A DNA stretch of 64,000 nucleotides from DASRQK01 sp964436635 (GCA_964436635.1 CAYTDM010000003.1:44447-108446); one strand, 5' to 3'; counted from the first letter of the stretch, positions 52,950 to 62,015 are shown. The notes: generated from the sequence alone by a model not told the origin. Numbers and translations are program-made.

Positions 52950-54311
52950 ATGAATAAGAACGTCAATGTGAAACGTGGTTTCATTCCATTTCTAGCTTTA
53001 TTCCTTGGTTTTGGTGCGCTTGATGCAAGTGCTCAACAAGTGATCACGGTAGAAAATGCGGTGAAGCAAGCACTAGAGAATAATCTTCAGATCAAGCAAA
53101 TTGAACTGCAAGAAGCGCTCGCGGAGCAGGATTTATTGCAATCCAAAATGAACTTTTATCCTTCCTTAAATGCGAGTGCGAATGGAAGTTTAAATTGGGG
53201 TTTATCCTTCGATCAAACAGCGGGAAGATTAGTGACTCAAAATGTGAATTCCGCAGGAGCTCGCCTAAGTTCAAATGTGGACCTGTTCCAAGGTTTCCAG
53301 AAAGTGAATCAGGTGAAAGCGAATAAGTATTTGCTGATGGCAAATCAAAGTAATGTCGAACGTTCTAAGAACGATTTAATGCTTTCAGTGATTACTACCT
53401 ATCTGGAAGCTTTGACAAATTTAGACATGTATCAAGCAAGTTTGCAACAAATGGAGTTGTCAAAGGAGCAGTTAAGGGTCATGAATATCAATGTCGAAGC
53501 AGGTAATAATACCATGGCTGATTTATCGCAGGCTCAAACACAGTTAGCAAACGACGAGTTAAATATGACTTCTGCTTTTAACGCATACGAGCTTTCCCTT
53601 TTGAATTTGAAACAACAAATGGAAATGGATCCGGCTATGCAAATTGAATTGGTAAGACCTTCGGTGGAAGCAGTTCAATTAAGTACGAATCGCATGCTTG
53701 CAGATCAAATTTTTGCTGATGCCTTAGGTCGTTTTCCAGAAATTAAAGTTGCTGAATACCAAACTTTAGCCGCTGAGCGCAATGTTAAAATTGCCCAAGG
53801 CGCACTTTACCCAACCCTTTCATTAAGTGCAGGAATTGGAACGAATTATTCTTCGCAGGCCAGGGACTTTAACACCCAACAGTTTTTGCCATTTGGCGAC
53901 CAATTAAAAAGAAATAGAAGTGAATCGGTGGGGCTTTCTTTAAGCATTCCTATTTTCAATCAATATCGTGCTCGAATCGGTATTAATCGTGCTAAAATCA
54001 ATTACAAAAACGCGGTTACGAACGAGCAACTTGCAAAAAATAATTTAAATAAAGTAATCAATCAAGCGGTCTTGGATTTGCGTTCAGCAGAAAAAAGATT
54101 AATGTCTACTGAGGTGGCATTGCGCTCCGCAAAACAAACGTATGAGGTGATTAAACTTCGTTTTGATGAAGGCATGGCCAATGCGATCGAGCTATCAACT
54201 TCACAAACTGCGATGAATCGTGCAGAATTTGACCATATTCAAGCGCGTTATAACTTGGTGTTTAGAAGTAAAGTGATTGACTTTTACTTGGGTAACCCCA
54301 TTCGATTTTAA
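52950..54311 (+). CDS. TolC-family outer membrane efflux protein
   Basis: A 453-residue outer membrane factor. The chosen start MNKNVNVKRG begins a signal peptide ending at SAQQ; an upstream start adds 14 residues without a signal character. A GGAAATAAGGAAA stretch provides the ribosome-binding site. The mature protein is a repeat of two coiled-coil/beta-barrel halves (AVKQALENNLQIKQIELQEA (part), then NIAQGALYPTLSLSAGIG-like). A final helical hairpin is followed by IDFYLGNPIRF. With the adaptor gene 49 bases later it forms part of a tripartite exporter. Confidence 0.92.
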   Translation: MNKNVNVKRGFIPFLALFLGFGALDASAQQVITVENAVKQALENNLQIKQIELQEALAEQDLLQSKMNFYPSLNASANGSLNWGLSFDQTAGRLVTQNVNSAGARLSSNVDLFQGFQKVNQVKANKYLLMANQSNVERSKNDLMLSVITTYLEALTNLDMYQASLQQMELSKEQLRVMNINVEAGNNTMADLSQAQTQLANDELNMTSAFNAYELSLLNLKQQMEMDPAMQIELVRPSVEAVQLSTNRMLADQIFADALGRFPEIKVAEYQTLAAERNVKIAQGALYPTLSLSAGIGTNYSSQARDFNTQQFLPFGDQLKRNRSESVGLSLSIPIFNQYRARIGINRAKINYKNAVTNEQLAKNNLNKVINQAVLDLRSAEKRLMSTEVALRSAKQTYEVIKLRFDEGMANAIELSTSQTAMNRAEFDHIQARYNLVFRSKVIDFYLGNPIRF

Positions 54312-54360
54312 GAATTAACATATCAACTAACTGAATAAAAAAATACACAATAGTAGCAAC

Positions 54361-55701
54361 ATGGCAAAGAAGAAAAACAATGGGCTTAAATATCTGTTAA
54401 TTGGTGCAGGAGTTTTGCTGGTGCTGGTGATTATTGCCAATAAGGCAGGATGGATCGGTCAAGGAGAAATTGAAAAAATTTCTACAGAAAAAGTGGAAAC
54501 ACGCTCGGTAAAAGAGATTGTTTCTGCAAGTGGTAAAATTCACCCAGAGGTGGAAGTTAAATTAAGTTCGGAAGTATCTGGAGAGATCGTTGAATTAAAC
54601 GTTAAGGAGGGTGATGTGGTGACTAAGGGTCAGTTACTTTGCCGTGTTCGTCCCGATATCCTTCAATCTGGTTATGATCGTGCGGTAGCATCATTAAATG
54701 CACAGCGTGCGAGTTTAGCGGCTTCAGAGCAGCAATTAAAGCAGCAAGAAGCGAACTTCGCTAATTTAGAAGCTTCATATAATCGTAATTTGGCGCTGTT
54801 TAATCAGAAAGTGATTTCGGCTGCCGAGTTTGAGAATGTGAAAGCGAGTTATTTAAGTGCGAAGGCAAACTTGGAAGCGCAACGTCAAAATGTGTTAGTG
54901 AGTCGCTATGGTATTGACCAGTCACAGGCGATGGTGAAAGAGGCAGGAGATAACTTGTCGAAAACGACTATTTACTCTCCAGTAGATGGGGTGGTGTCTT
55001 TATTGAATATTGAGTTGGGTGAACGCGTAGTAGGTACGGCTCAAATGGCGGGTACAGAAATTATGCGCATCGCGAATATGAGTTCGATGGAAGTGAATGT
55101 GGAAGTGAATGAAAACGATATTACGCGTGTAGCATTGAATAATGAGGCGACCATTGAAGTGGATGCTTACCAAGGACGTCAGTTCCGTGGCATCGTTACT
55201 GAAATCGCGAGTTCATCGACAACTGCAGCGTCCAATACTTCGAGTGTGGATCAGGTGACTAATTTTAATGTTAAAGTTAGGATTCTGGCTGACTCTTATG
55301 AAGATTTATTGAAAATGGATCGTGCGAATCCTTCACCGTTCCGTCCAGGATTATCTGCTACTGTAGATATTCACACGAATCAAGATAACGGAATCGTAGT
55401 GCCGATTCAAGCGGTTACGACGCGCGAAGATGAGGACGAGAAAAGTGCTAAAGATTCTGTGGCTGTAGAAAAGGCTTCGAATGCACCTGTAAATAAAGAT
55501 ATCAAGGAATATGTCTTTGTATATGATAATGGTGTGGTGAAGCAAGTAGAAGTGAAGACAGGTATTCAAGATGATAAATTTATCCGCATTCTGTCTGGAT
55601 TATCGGAAGGCCAAGAAGTGGTGACGCGTCCATTTAATGCGATTACAAAAACCTTGAAGGACGGTATGAAAGTTGAAAAAGTAGATCAAAATCAATTATA
55701 A
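54361..55701 (+). CDS. Periplasmic adaptor of a tripartite efflux system (HlyD/MacA-like)
   Basis: A 446-residue membrane-fusion protein. One N-terminal membrane anchor (residues 11-28) is followed by lipoyl halves (SSEVSGEIVELNVKEGDVVTKG (part), TTIYSPVDGVVSLLNIELGE), a long helical hairpin with many Ala/Gln (about 110-195) and a beta barrel (ITRVALNNEATIEVDAYQG). The C-terminal membrane-proximal part has VKTGIQDDKFIRILSGLSEGQEVV (as VKTGIQDDKFIRI, LSGLSEGQEVV). MacA-like adaptors pair with an ABC pump, but no such pump gene follows before the terminator. Confidence 0.92.
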   Translation: MAKKKNNGLKYLLIGAGVLLVLVIIANKAGWIGQGEIEKISTEKVETRSVKEIVSASGKIHPEVEVKLSSEVSGEIVELNVKEGDVVTKGQLLCRVRPDILQSGYDRAVASLNAQRASLAASEQQLKQQEANFANLEASYNRNLALFNQKVISAAEFENVKASYLSAKANLEAQRQNVLVSRYGIDQSQAMVKEAGDNLSKTTIYSPVDGVVSLLNIELGERVVGTAQMAGTEIMRIANMSSMEVNVEVNENDITRVALNNEATIEVDAYQGRQFRGIVTEIASSSTTAASNTSSVDQVTNFNVKVRILADSYEDLLKMDRANPSPFRPGLSATVDIHTNQDNGIVVPIQAVTTREDEDEKSAKDSVAVEKASNAPVNKDIKEYVFVYDNGVVKQVEVKTGIQDDKFIRILSGLSEGQEVVTRPFNAITKTLKDGMKVEKVDQNQL

Positions 55702-55760
55702 TCCAATTTGCTTGGGGCATTTAAGATTTTGAATGTTGTAATATGATTTATTAATTTATA

Positions 55761-55788
55761 AACCGGTCTTAGGGCCGGTTTTTTTTGT
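55761..55788 (+). terminator. Terminator after the efflux adaptor gene
   Basis: AACCGG (55761-55766) pairs with CCGGTT across an eight-base loop (TCTTAGGG), followed by eight T. It closes the tolC-adaptor unit. Confidence 0.75.
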
Positions 55789-55893
55789 TTGAATGAATTT
55801 TTTATACCTTAGTAATAGTTTTTATGCATGAAAGTGTGTTGAATGGGTAAAATTGAATGATTTATTTAAATTTCCATTATTAACTGTATTCAA

Positions 55894-56688
55894 ATGGCAA
55901 CAAAGAAAAAAATAACACAAGTAGGTGGGGAGGAAGGAGTCTCTTCTGCTACCGCAAAAACTTCCACGGTATTTGTACCTACTGCAGAGGCCAAAAGTAG
56001 AGCCAGTAATCTTCGAGTTTATGCTGGATTGCTTTGGTTCTTGGCGATTGCAGCGCAGTTGGGGGCTATCTGGTTTGTGGTCAAACAGCCAGCACAATTT
56101 ATGACTTGGACCATAGTGTTGATTGTGGTGGATTTAGCTTTTGCTATTATTGGGTCCAGCTTATGGAAAAAATCAAACCGCTTAGATCCGCCAGCTCGTG
56201 CAGCGGGTTTCCGCTTCTTTTTGCAAAGCCAATTAGGCCTATTTACTGCGGTAATTGCTTTTTTACCCTTAGTCATCGTGATTTTAACCAATAAAAATTT
56301 AGAAGGAAAACAAAAAGCCATTTTGGGCGGTGTAGCGGGGCTCGCTTTGGTCATCGCTGGTATAACCGGAACAGATTTTAATCCGCCTTCCGTGGAAGAA
56401 TATACGGAACAGACACAGCGCATTGAGGAATTAACGGGAGTCAATCATGTGTATTGGACGAAGTCCGGCAGTAAATATCATATTTACGATGATTGTCACA
56501 CGATAAATCGTGAAGTAACCACTGAAATTTTCCAAGGAACTGTTGCGCAAGCGCGTGAATTAAAAAACATTACTGAACTTTGTAAGGTGTGTGAAAATCG
56601 TGCGGAAAAGGAAAAAGAAAAGAATCCATTAGACGAAATTCCGCCTACTGAGATTTCTGATAAAATAGAGGAGGCGGTAGGAAACTAA
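55894..56688 (+). CDS. Membrane protein with a Cys/His C-terminal motif
   Basis: A 264-residue protein with about four membrane segments (residues 47-66, 73-93, 110-130, 142-160). The cytoplasmic or periplasmic tail has KYHIYDDCHTINREV and later LCKVCENRAEKEKEK. The order H-x4-C ... C-x2-C resembles a small zinc or heme site. The N-terminus is lysine-rich and lacks a signal. I do not recognise the family. It stands alone between two terminators, so it forms its own unit. Confidence 0.72.
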   Translation: MATKKKITQVGGEEGVSSATAKTSTVFVPTAEAKSRASNLRVYAGLLWFLAIAAQLGAIWFVVKQPAQFMTWTIVLIVVDLAFAIIGSSLWKKSNRLDPPARAAGFRFFLQSQLGLFTAVIAFLPLVIVILTNKNLEGKQKAILGGVAGLALVIAGITGTDFNPPSVEEYTEQTQRIEELTGVNHVYWTKSGSKYHIYDDCHTINREVTTEIFQGTVAQARELKNITELCKVCENRAEKEKEKNPLDEIPPTEISDKIEEAVGN

Positions 56689-56711
56689 GGCGTGCTCATC
56701 ATTTTTTATGG

Positions 56712-56738
56712 AAGCCCTGTCTATGCAGGGCTTTTTTA
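56712..56738 (+). terminator. Terminator after the Cys/His membrane protein gene
   Basis: AAGCCCTG pairs with CAGGGCTT across TCTATG, then a run of T. The first longer start of the next gene would lie inside it, which is a reason to reject that start. Confidence 0.85.
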
Positions 56739-56776
56739 TTTCATATAAATTAAAAATATTTCTTATATTTGTTTGT

Positions 56777-57721
56777 ATGATGAGGTGGTTGAAGCGGGTC
56801 TTTCAGTTTAGTGAAAGAGAGTTAAAGGGACTGCGCGTTTTGGCAGTTTTGGTGTTAATTTCTTTGTATTTGCCTGTGTTGTATCGGTGGTTGTTTGCGG
56901 AGCAAACCACGCTCAATGAACAAAATGTGCAAGAGGTGATGGCATGGATGGATCAAGTTAAACGTTTAGATTCTCTAAAGTCTGTAGAAGCAGAGTCTGG
57001 GCGTGCAAGTCGTTCCGTGTGGGAGAAGGATGCAAAATTCGCGAAGGACCCTCGATATGTTCCTGGAACTTCAAATCGTGCGTACGATGATGGGGAAAAT
57101 CAGTCAGTTCAAATCAGTTATTTTAATTTCGATCCAAATACTTTGGATGCTTCAGGTTGGAAGAAGTTAGGGTTTTCGAATGCACAAATTCAGGTCATTC
57201 AGAATTATGTGAAAAGAGGTGGGGAGTTTAAGGAACGAGAGGATTTGAAAAAGGTGTATTCCATTCGAGATGAGGATTATGAACGGGTGAAAGAGTTTAT
57301 TCGCATCGAGAAAGCGACCAAGCAGCCTTTTGTGGAATTAAATACAGCGGATTCTGTTTCGCTGCTCCAATTAACTGGAATAGGCCCTGCTTTTGCGTCT
57401 AGAATTTTGAAATATCGAACTGTTTTGGGAGGGTATGTGGATAAAAGTCAAGTTTTAGGTGTGTACGGAATGGATAAAGAGCGGTATGGAAAGTTTGAAC
57501 GGCAAGTATGGGTGGATACCACCAAAATTACAGGCGTCGCGATTAATGAATGGGATGCAAAGCGCCTTGGTCGACATCCCTATATTGGGTATAAGGTAGG
57601 GGAGATCATAGTGCGTTATAGACATCAACACGGTCCTTTTAAAGAAGTGGAGGAAATTCGAAATTTGGGAGTGATGGAGGAGGAAAATTTTAAAAAACTA
57701 ATAAAATATTTGGTTTTTTAG
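56777..57721 (+). CDS. Helix-hairpin-helix protein (ComEA-like)
   Basis: A 314-residue membrane-anchored protein. An N-terminal hydrophobic span (about residues 18-38, with LRVLAVLVLISLYLP) is followed by a hydrophilic linker, then several helix-hairpin-helix units: FDPNTLDASGWKKLGFSNAQIQ, ELNTADSVSLLQLTGIGPAFA, and INEWDAKRLGRHPYIGYKVG. Bacteroidota proteins of this build are annotated as DNA-uptake ComEA-like proteins, but no competence genes lie nearby. The start at MMRWLKRVFQ avoids a longer frame that begins in the preceding terminator. Confidence 0.85.
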   Translation: MMRWLKRVFQFSERELKGLRVLAVLVLISLYLPVLYRWLFAEQTTLNEQNVQEVMAWMDQVKRLDSLKSVEAESGRASRSVWEKDAKFAKDPRYVPGTSNRAYDDGENQSVQISYFNFDPNTLDASGWKKLGFSNAQIQVIQNYVKRGGEFKEREDLKKVYSIRDEDYERVKEFIRIEKATKQPFVELNTADSVSLLQLTGIGPAFASRILKYRTVLGGYVDKSQVLGVYGMDKERYGKFERQVWVDTTKITGVAINEWDAKRLGRHPYIGYKVGEIIVRYRHQHGPFKEVEEIRNLGVMEEENFKKLIKYLVF

Positions 57722-57744
57722 CGAATTGTGTCGAGTTTCGGAAG

Positions 57745-58305
57745 ATGAACCTCGAACTTCAAACAGCCCAAAAGGAATCGATTTCAACATTGTTAGATCA
57801 AACAATTCGTACGATTCCTGATTTTCCAAAGCCAGGCATTCAATTCAAAGATATCACTCCCGTATTAGGGAATCCTGATCTGTGCCAACAAATCGTTCAG
57901 TTAATGGCTGACTATTTTCGTGAACATCGTTTGGATGCAATTGTTGGAGTGGAATCCAGGGGTTTTTTATTTGGGATGCAATTAGCGAGTGCCTTAAAAG
58001 TTCCATTTGTTCCCATTCGAAAAAAAGGGAAGTTACCAGCGGACACGATCGCGCAGTCTTATGCCTTGGAATATGGAGAAGCGACCATTGAAATTCATTC
58101 AGATGCCTTTGCCGCTGGGAGTCGAATTTTAATCCATGATGATTTATTAGCTACAGGAGGAACCGTCGTTGCGGCGAGTGAATTGGTGAAAAAATTGGGA
58201 GGCAATATTGTTGGTTTTGCTTTTTTAATTAATTTGGATTTTCTGCAGGGCAAGGAAAGGCTAATCCCTTATTGCAAAGATATTTTCACGCTAATTGATT
58301 ATTAA
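57745..58305 (+). CDS. apt: Adenine phosphoribosyltransferase
   Basis: A 186-residue purine-salvage enzyme that joins adenine and PRPP to make AMP. The PRPP loop is HDDLLATGGT (residues 131-140). IRTIPDFPKPGIQFKDITPVL is the family start (quoted as IPDFPKPGIQFKDITPVL), and GVESRGFLFGMQLA the base-binding region. It is normal in length. It lies 23 bases after the HhH gene and is probably co-transcribed. Confidence 0.96.
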   Translation: MNLELQTAQKESISTLLDQTIRTIPDFPKPGIQFKDITPVLGNPDLCQQIVQLMADYFREHRLDAIVGVESRGFLFGMQLASALKVPFVPIRKKGKLPADTIAQSYALEYGEATIEIHSDAFAAGSRILIHDDLLATGGTVVAASELVKKLGGNIVGFAFLINLDFLQGKERLIPYCKDIFTLIDY

Positions 58306-58355
58306 TAATCACACATTTAGCTATAAATACAAGTATTTTTAAAATTTTTCCTTTC

Positions 58356-58406
58356 GTTTTAAACGCTTAAAAACGAATAATTTCTCTGTTATTTTGTTTT
58401 AAACGC
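58356..58406 (+). repeat. Pair of 11-base repeats before the acyl-CoA dehydrogenase gene
   Basis: GTTTTAAACGC occurs at 58356-58366 and 58396-58406, exactly 40 bases apart, about four helix turns. Each copy is a near-dyad (CGTTT-AAACG in the first). This could be an operator pair. Confidence 0.45.
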
Positions 58407-58509
58407 ATATTTCATACTAAATACTAAAGTATTCTTTGTCTTGCAGTATTTTGTTTGGTTTTTTATTGTTTTCAAATTACTTATTATTGCGAAAACAGTA
58501 AACAAAATT

Positions 58510-59661
58510 ATGAATACAATGCTTGATTTTATGGATGGGGAAAACCAAATGATGGTGCGTCAGATGGCAAAGGATTTTGCGGAGCGAAATATTTTACCAC
58601 ATGTGATGGAATGGGACGAAGCGCAACATTTTCCTGTGGACGTGTTTAAAGAAATGGGTGCATTGGGGATGATGGGGGTGTTGGTTCCGGAAGAATACGG
58701 AGGATCAGGCTTAGGATATCATGAATATGTAGATGTGATTGTGGAGATTGCGCAAGTGTGTGGGGCGGTTGGCTTATCAGTGGCTGCTCATAACTCTTTG
58801 TGTACTGGACATATTTTAGCTTTTGGTAACGAAGAACAGAAAAGAAAATGGTTGCCGAAATTAGCGACGGCTGAGTGGATTGGAGCATGGGGATTAACCG
58901 AAGCGAATACAGGTTCTGACGCAATGAGGATGATGACCACAGCCGTTTTGGATGGAGACCATTACGTTGTAAATGGTGCTAAAAACTGGATTACGCACGG
59001 AAAAAGTGGAGATGTGGCGGTCGTGATGGTTCGTACTGGGGAATCGGGATCTTCCAAAGGGATTTCAGCGCTGGTTATCGAAAAAGGAACGCCAGGATTC
59101 TCGCATGGCAAAAAGGAAAATAAACTGGGTATGCGTGCTTCTGAAACTACTGAATTAGTTTTTGATAATTGTCGCGTTCCAAAGGAAAACTTATTAGGTG
59201 CGGAAGGAGATGGGTTTAAACAAGCCATGAAAGTGCTTGATGGAGGAAGGATTTCGATTGCTGCGCTGTCTTTAGGAATTGCGAAGGGTGCATTTAAAGC
59301 GGCCGTTAAATACGCGAAGGAAAGACATCAGTTTGGCCAACCGATTGCGAATTTTCAGGGAATTTCTTTTAAGTTAGCCGATATGGCGACGGAAATTGAG
59401 GCGGCAGAATTGTTAATTCGTCAATCCGCTGATTTAAAAAACAATCATAAGGAGGTTACAAAAGTGTCTGCGATGGCTAAGTATTATGCTTCAGAAGTAG
59501 CCGTCCGTTGTTCCACTGAAGCTGTTCAGATTTTTGGTGGATATGGGTATACCAAGGATTTTCCAGTAGAGAAGTTTTATAGAGATTCAAAATTATGTAC
59601 CATTGGAGAAGGTACATCTGAAATTCAAAAACTTGTGATTGCTCGCGAGATTTTGAAATAA
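58510..59661 (+). CDS. Acyl-CoA dehydrogenase
   Basis: A flavoprotein of 383 residues that puts a double bond into acyl-CoA in fatty-acid or amino-acid breakdown. The FAD/substrate motif GAWGLTEANTGSDAM and the helix-bundle end GYGYTKDFPVEKFYRDSKLCTIGEGTSEIQKLVIAR (parts: GYGYTKDFPVEKF, YRDSKLCTIGEGTSEI) mark the family. The catalytic base Glu is in the IGEGTSEIQ part. I start at the ATG at 58510, which gives the usual length; a longer TTG frame begins with a hydrophobic stretch that is foreign to this enzyme. Chain-length preference cannot be told. Confidence 0.94.
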   Translation: MNTMLDFMDGENQMMVRQMAKDFAERNILPHVMEWDEAQHFPVDVFKEMGALGMMGVLVPEEYGGSGLGYHEYVDVIVEIAQVCGAVGLSVAAHNSLCTGHILAFGNEEQKRKWLPKLATAEWIGAWGLTEANTGSDAMRMMTTAVLDGDHYVVNGAKNWITHGKSGDVAVVMVRTGESGSSKGISALVIEKGTPGFSHGKKENKLGMRASETTELVFDNCRVPKENLLGAEGDGFKQAMKVLDGGRISIAALSLGIAKGAFKAAVKYAKERHQFGQPIANFQGISFKLADMATEIEAAELLIRQSADLKNNHKEVTKVSAMAKYYASEVAVRCSTEAVQIFGGYGYTKDFPVEKFYRDSKLCTIGEGTSEIQKLVIAREILK

Positions 59662-59687
59662 CTAACTAATCAATTACTTTTACAAAG

Positions 59688-59714
59688 GGATCCAATTTTT
59701 TTGGATCCTTTTTT
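59688..59714 (+). terminator. Terminator of the acyl-CoA dehydrogenase gene
   Basis: GGATCCAA (59688-59695) pairs with TTGGATCC (59701-59708), followed by six T. Confidence 0.8.
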
Positions 59715-59763
59715 GCTTTATAGCGTTTTAAACTGACTTCAATTTTAAACTAATTAGCGACAT

Positions 59764-60516
59764 ATGGAATGGCTTAGTAATCCCGAAATTTGGATTTCTT
59801 TAGTGACCTTAACTGTTTTAGAAATCGTTTTAGGTATCGATAACATTATTTTTATTTCGATACTGAGTAATAAACTTCCTGTTCACTTGCAAAAGAAAGC
59901 CCGGCAATTGGGCTTGTTATTAGCCTTAATTATGCGTGTAGGCTTGCTTTTTTCGATTAAGTGGATCATGTCGTTAACCAATGACTTTTTGTTTTTGGGG
60001 CAATGGTTTGGGATTGATCATCCGGAATGGCAACGCTATCTAAATTTATCGGGTCGGGATTTAATTTTGCTGCTCGGAGGGTTGTTTTTGATCTATAAAA
60101 GTACCACTGAAATCCATCATAAAATCGAAGGAGAAGGCGAGGAGCAAAAGCTCAAGGCGCAGGTAGTTACATTCGGAAGTGTCATTGTCCAAATTATTAT
60201 TTTAGATATTGTTTTTTCTTTGGACTCTGTAATCACAGCAGTGGGAATGGTAGATAGCATAGAAGTGATGATCGCGGCCGTTATCATTGCAGTGGTGGTC
60301 ATGATGTTGTCGGCCACGAGCATCAGTAATTTTGTGAATAATCATCCTTCAGTGAAAATGTTAGCGCTGGCCTTTTTATTACTTATTGGCGTTTCATTGA
60401 CCGCGGAGGCCTTCGAGCAACACATTCCTAAGGGATATATTTATTTTGCGATGGCTTTCTCTGTGATAGTAGAATTTTTGAATATTCGAGCCACAAAGAA
60501 GAAGCAATTACAATAA
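59764..60516 (+). CDS. TerC-family integral membrane protein
   Basis: A 250-residue membrane protein with about seven helices. Conserved acidic membrane motifs are EIVLGIDNIIFISI (residues 21-34), IIILDIVFSLDSVITAVGM and SLTAEAFEQHIPKGYIYFAMAFS (part: TAEAFEQHIPKGYIYFAMAFS without the first two). These match the TerC family, linked to tellurite resistance and to metal ion (manganese) efflux. No ter operon surrounds it. It ends one base before the LOG gene on the opposite strand. Confidence 0.93.
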   Translation: MEWLSNPEIWISLVTLTVLEIVLGIDNIIFISILSNKLPVHLQKKARQLGLLLALIMRVGLLFSIKWIMSLTNDFLFLGQWFGIDHPEWQRYLNLSGRDLILLLGGLFLIYKSTTEIHHKIEGEGEEQKLKAQVVTFGSVIVQIIILDIVFSLDSVITAVGMVDSIEVMIAAVIIAVVVMMLSATSISNFVNNHPSVKMLALAFLLLIGVSLTAEAFEQHIPKGYIYFAMAFSVIVEFLNIRATKKKQLQ

Positions 60517-61227
60517 TTAGAAGTTTGGCTTGAGCAGGTATTTGTCGTAGAACCTTAGAATGTGTTCTACGGCTTCTTCTGCTGTATCTACTACCCTGAA
60601 AAGATTTAAATCTTCGGGATTGATATTGCCCGCTTCAATCATGGTGTTTTTAATCCAGTCGATTAGCCCTCCAAAGTAAGCTGATCCTACTAGAATAATA
60701 GGGAACTTTGCGATTTTATTCGTCTGGATTAAGGTCATGGCTTCAAATAGCTCATCCATGGTGCCAAAGCCACCAGGTAACACGATGAACCCTTGAGAAT
60801 ACTTTACAAACATCACTTTCCGGATGAAAAAGTAATTAAACTCCATTAATTTATCGCGATCAATGAATGCATTGTGCGATTCTTCCATTGGTAATTGAAT
60901 ACACAATCCCACCGATTTGCCGCCAGCCTCTGCGGCTCCTTTATTGGCCGCTTCCATGATCCCAGGTCCGCCTCCGGAGACTACACCATACCCGTGCTGG
61001 GTCAATAGGCGCGCTGTATCCACAGCTAATTGATAGTAGGGGTTGTCTGGTTTTGTGCGAGCAGATCCAAAAATGGAAACGCAAGGTCCTATTTTCGCCA
61101 TTTTTTCGAAACCATCTACAAATTCTGACATGATTTTAAAAATTTGCCAGGAATCTTTCACTTTGATTTCTTGCCAGGTTTTATTTTGGAAGGCACTTCT
61201 GATTCTTGCTTCTTGTGATTTTCTCAT
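60517..61227 (-). CDS. LOG-family (TIGR00730) nucleotide phosphoribohydrolase-like protein
   Basis: A 236-residue Rossmann-fold protein. The two hallmarks are VVSGGGPGIMEAANKGA and VLPGGFGTMDELFEA. SIFGSARTKP near residue 55 is the start of the fold. Such proteins, once called lysine decarboxylases, cleave nucleoside monophosphates such as cytokinin ribotides or AMP. The plant-hormone role is known from some members; in this organism the substrate is unknown. It is convergent with terC and has an N-terminal extension of about 40 residues before the fold. Confidence 0.9.
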   Translation of the reverse strand: MRKSQEARIRSAFQNKTWQEIKVKDSWQIFKIMSEFVDGFEKMAKIGPCVSIFGSARTKPDNPYYQLAVDTARLLTQHGYGVVSGGGPGIMEAANKGAAEAGGKSVGLCIQLPMEESHNAFIDRDKLMEFNYFFIRKVMFVKYSQGFIVLPGGFGTMDELFEAMTLIQTNKIAKFPIILVGSAYFGGLIDWIKNTMIEAGNINPEDLNLFRVVDTAEEAVEHILRFYDKYLLKPNF

Positions 61228-61313
61228 AGCTTTCTAAATTTATTGAGGTGAGTCCCGTTTCAAAGTATGAATCGGGCCAAAGGCTAATTTAATGAAAAAT
61301 TGTCATTTTAAGT

Positions 61314-61321
61314 TATCTTTG
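61314..61321 (+). promoter_or_regulatory. -7 box of recR, almost leaderless
   Basis: TATCTTTG, a perfect box, ends four bases before the recR ATG. A -33 element at the normal spacing is not clear. The start of transcription would lie at or next to the ATG. Confidence 0.4.
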
Positions 61322-61325
61322 CTTT

Positions 61326-61940
61326 ATGAACTTTTCATCTAAATTATTAGAACAAGCTGTTGCAGAATTTGGCCGATTACCTGGTGTTGGACAAAAGACA
61401 GCCCTTCGATTAGTATTGCATTTATTGAAACAATCGGATGAGGATTTAAAGCGTTTTACTGGATCTTTAGATCGCTTAAAGGAGGAAATTTGCTACTGCA
61501 AAAAGTGTTTTAATTTAGCAGATGTAGAACTTTGCAGTATTTGCTCCGCGCCTAAAAGAGACCATGGATTAATTTGTGTGGTCGAGGATATGCGAGATGT
61601 GATGGCGATCGAAAATACGAATCAGTATCAAGGGGTGTACCATGTTTTAGGCGGATTAATTTCTCCTATGGATGGCATAGGTCCGAATGATTTGCATATT
61701 GAGGAATTGGTCCAACGCCTCAAGAATGATCAAATTCAAGAAGTGATTTTAGCCTTAAGTGCTACCATGGAGGGGGATACGACGATTTTCTATCTATATA
61801 AAAAGTTGAAACCTTTTGGCATCAAAGTTTCTACCATCGCTCGTGGTATTTCATTCGGCGGGGAGTTGGAATATGTGGATGAAGTAACTTTAGCAAGGTC
61901 GATTGCGGCGAGAATACCTTATGAAAAACCCTTATCCTAA
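61326..61940 (+). CDS. recR: Recombination mediator RecR
   Basis: A 204-residue DNA-repair protein that with RecO and RecF loads RecA. The N-terminal HhH is AEFGRLPGVGQKTALRLVLH (residues 14-33), the zinc finger CYCKKCFNLADVELCSIC, the Toprim domain ICVVEDMRDVMAIENT, and the Walker-B-like ALSATMEGDTTI follows. Length is normal. There is no dnaX beside it, unlike in many bacteria. Confidence 0.97.
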   Translation: MNFSSKLLEQAVAEFGRLPGVGQKTALRLVLHLLKQSDEDLKRFTGSLDRLKEEICYCKKCFNLADVELCSICSAPKRDHGLICVVEDMRDVMAIENTNQYQGVYHVLGGLISPMDGIGPNDLHIEELVQRLKNDQIQEVILALSATMEGDTTIFYLYKKLKPFGIKVSTIARGISFGGELEYVDEVTLARSIAARIPYEKPLS

Positions 61941-62015
61941 TCGAAATTAAAATCGATTTATAAAAGGGGGGAACATTTATGATAGGAGGGTATATTTATA
62001 ATTGGTGGTATAAAA

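Noticed and set aside
56708..56776. Longer N-terminus for the helix-hairpin-helix protein
   Set aside because: The extra 23 residues are read through a strong terminator hairpin; the ATG at 56777 gives a normal membrane anchor.
58441..58509. Longer acyl-CoA dehydrogenase with a hydrophobic N-terminus
   Set aside because: It needs a TTG start and adds a membrane-like stretch not found in this soluble family.
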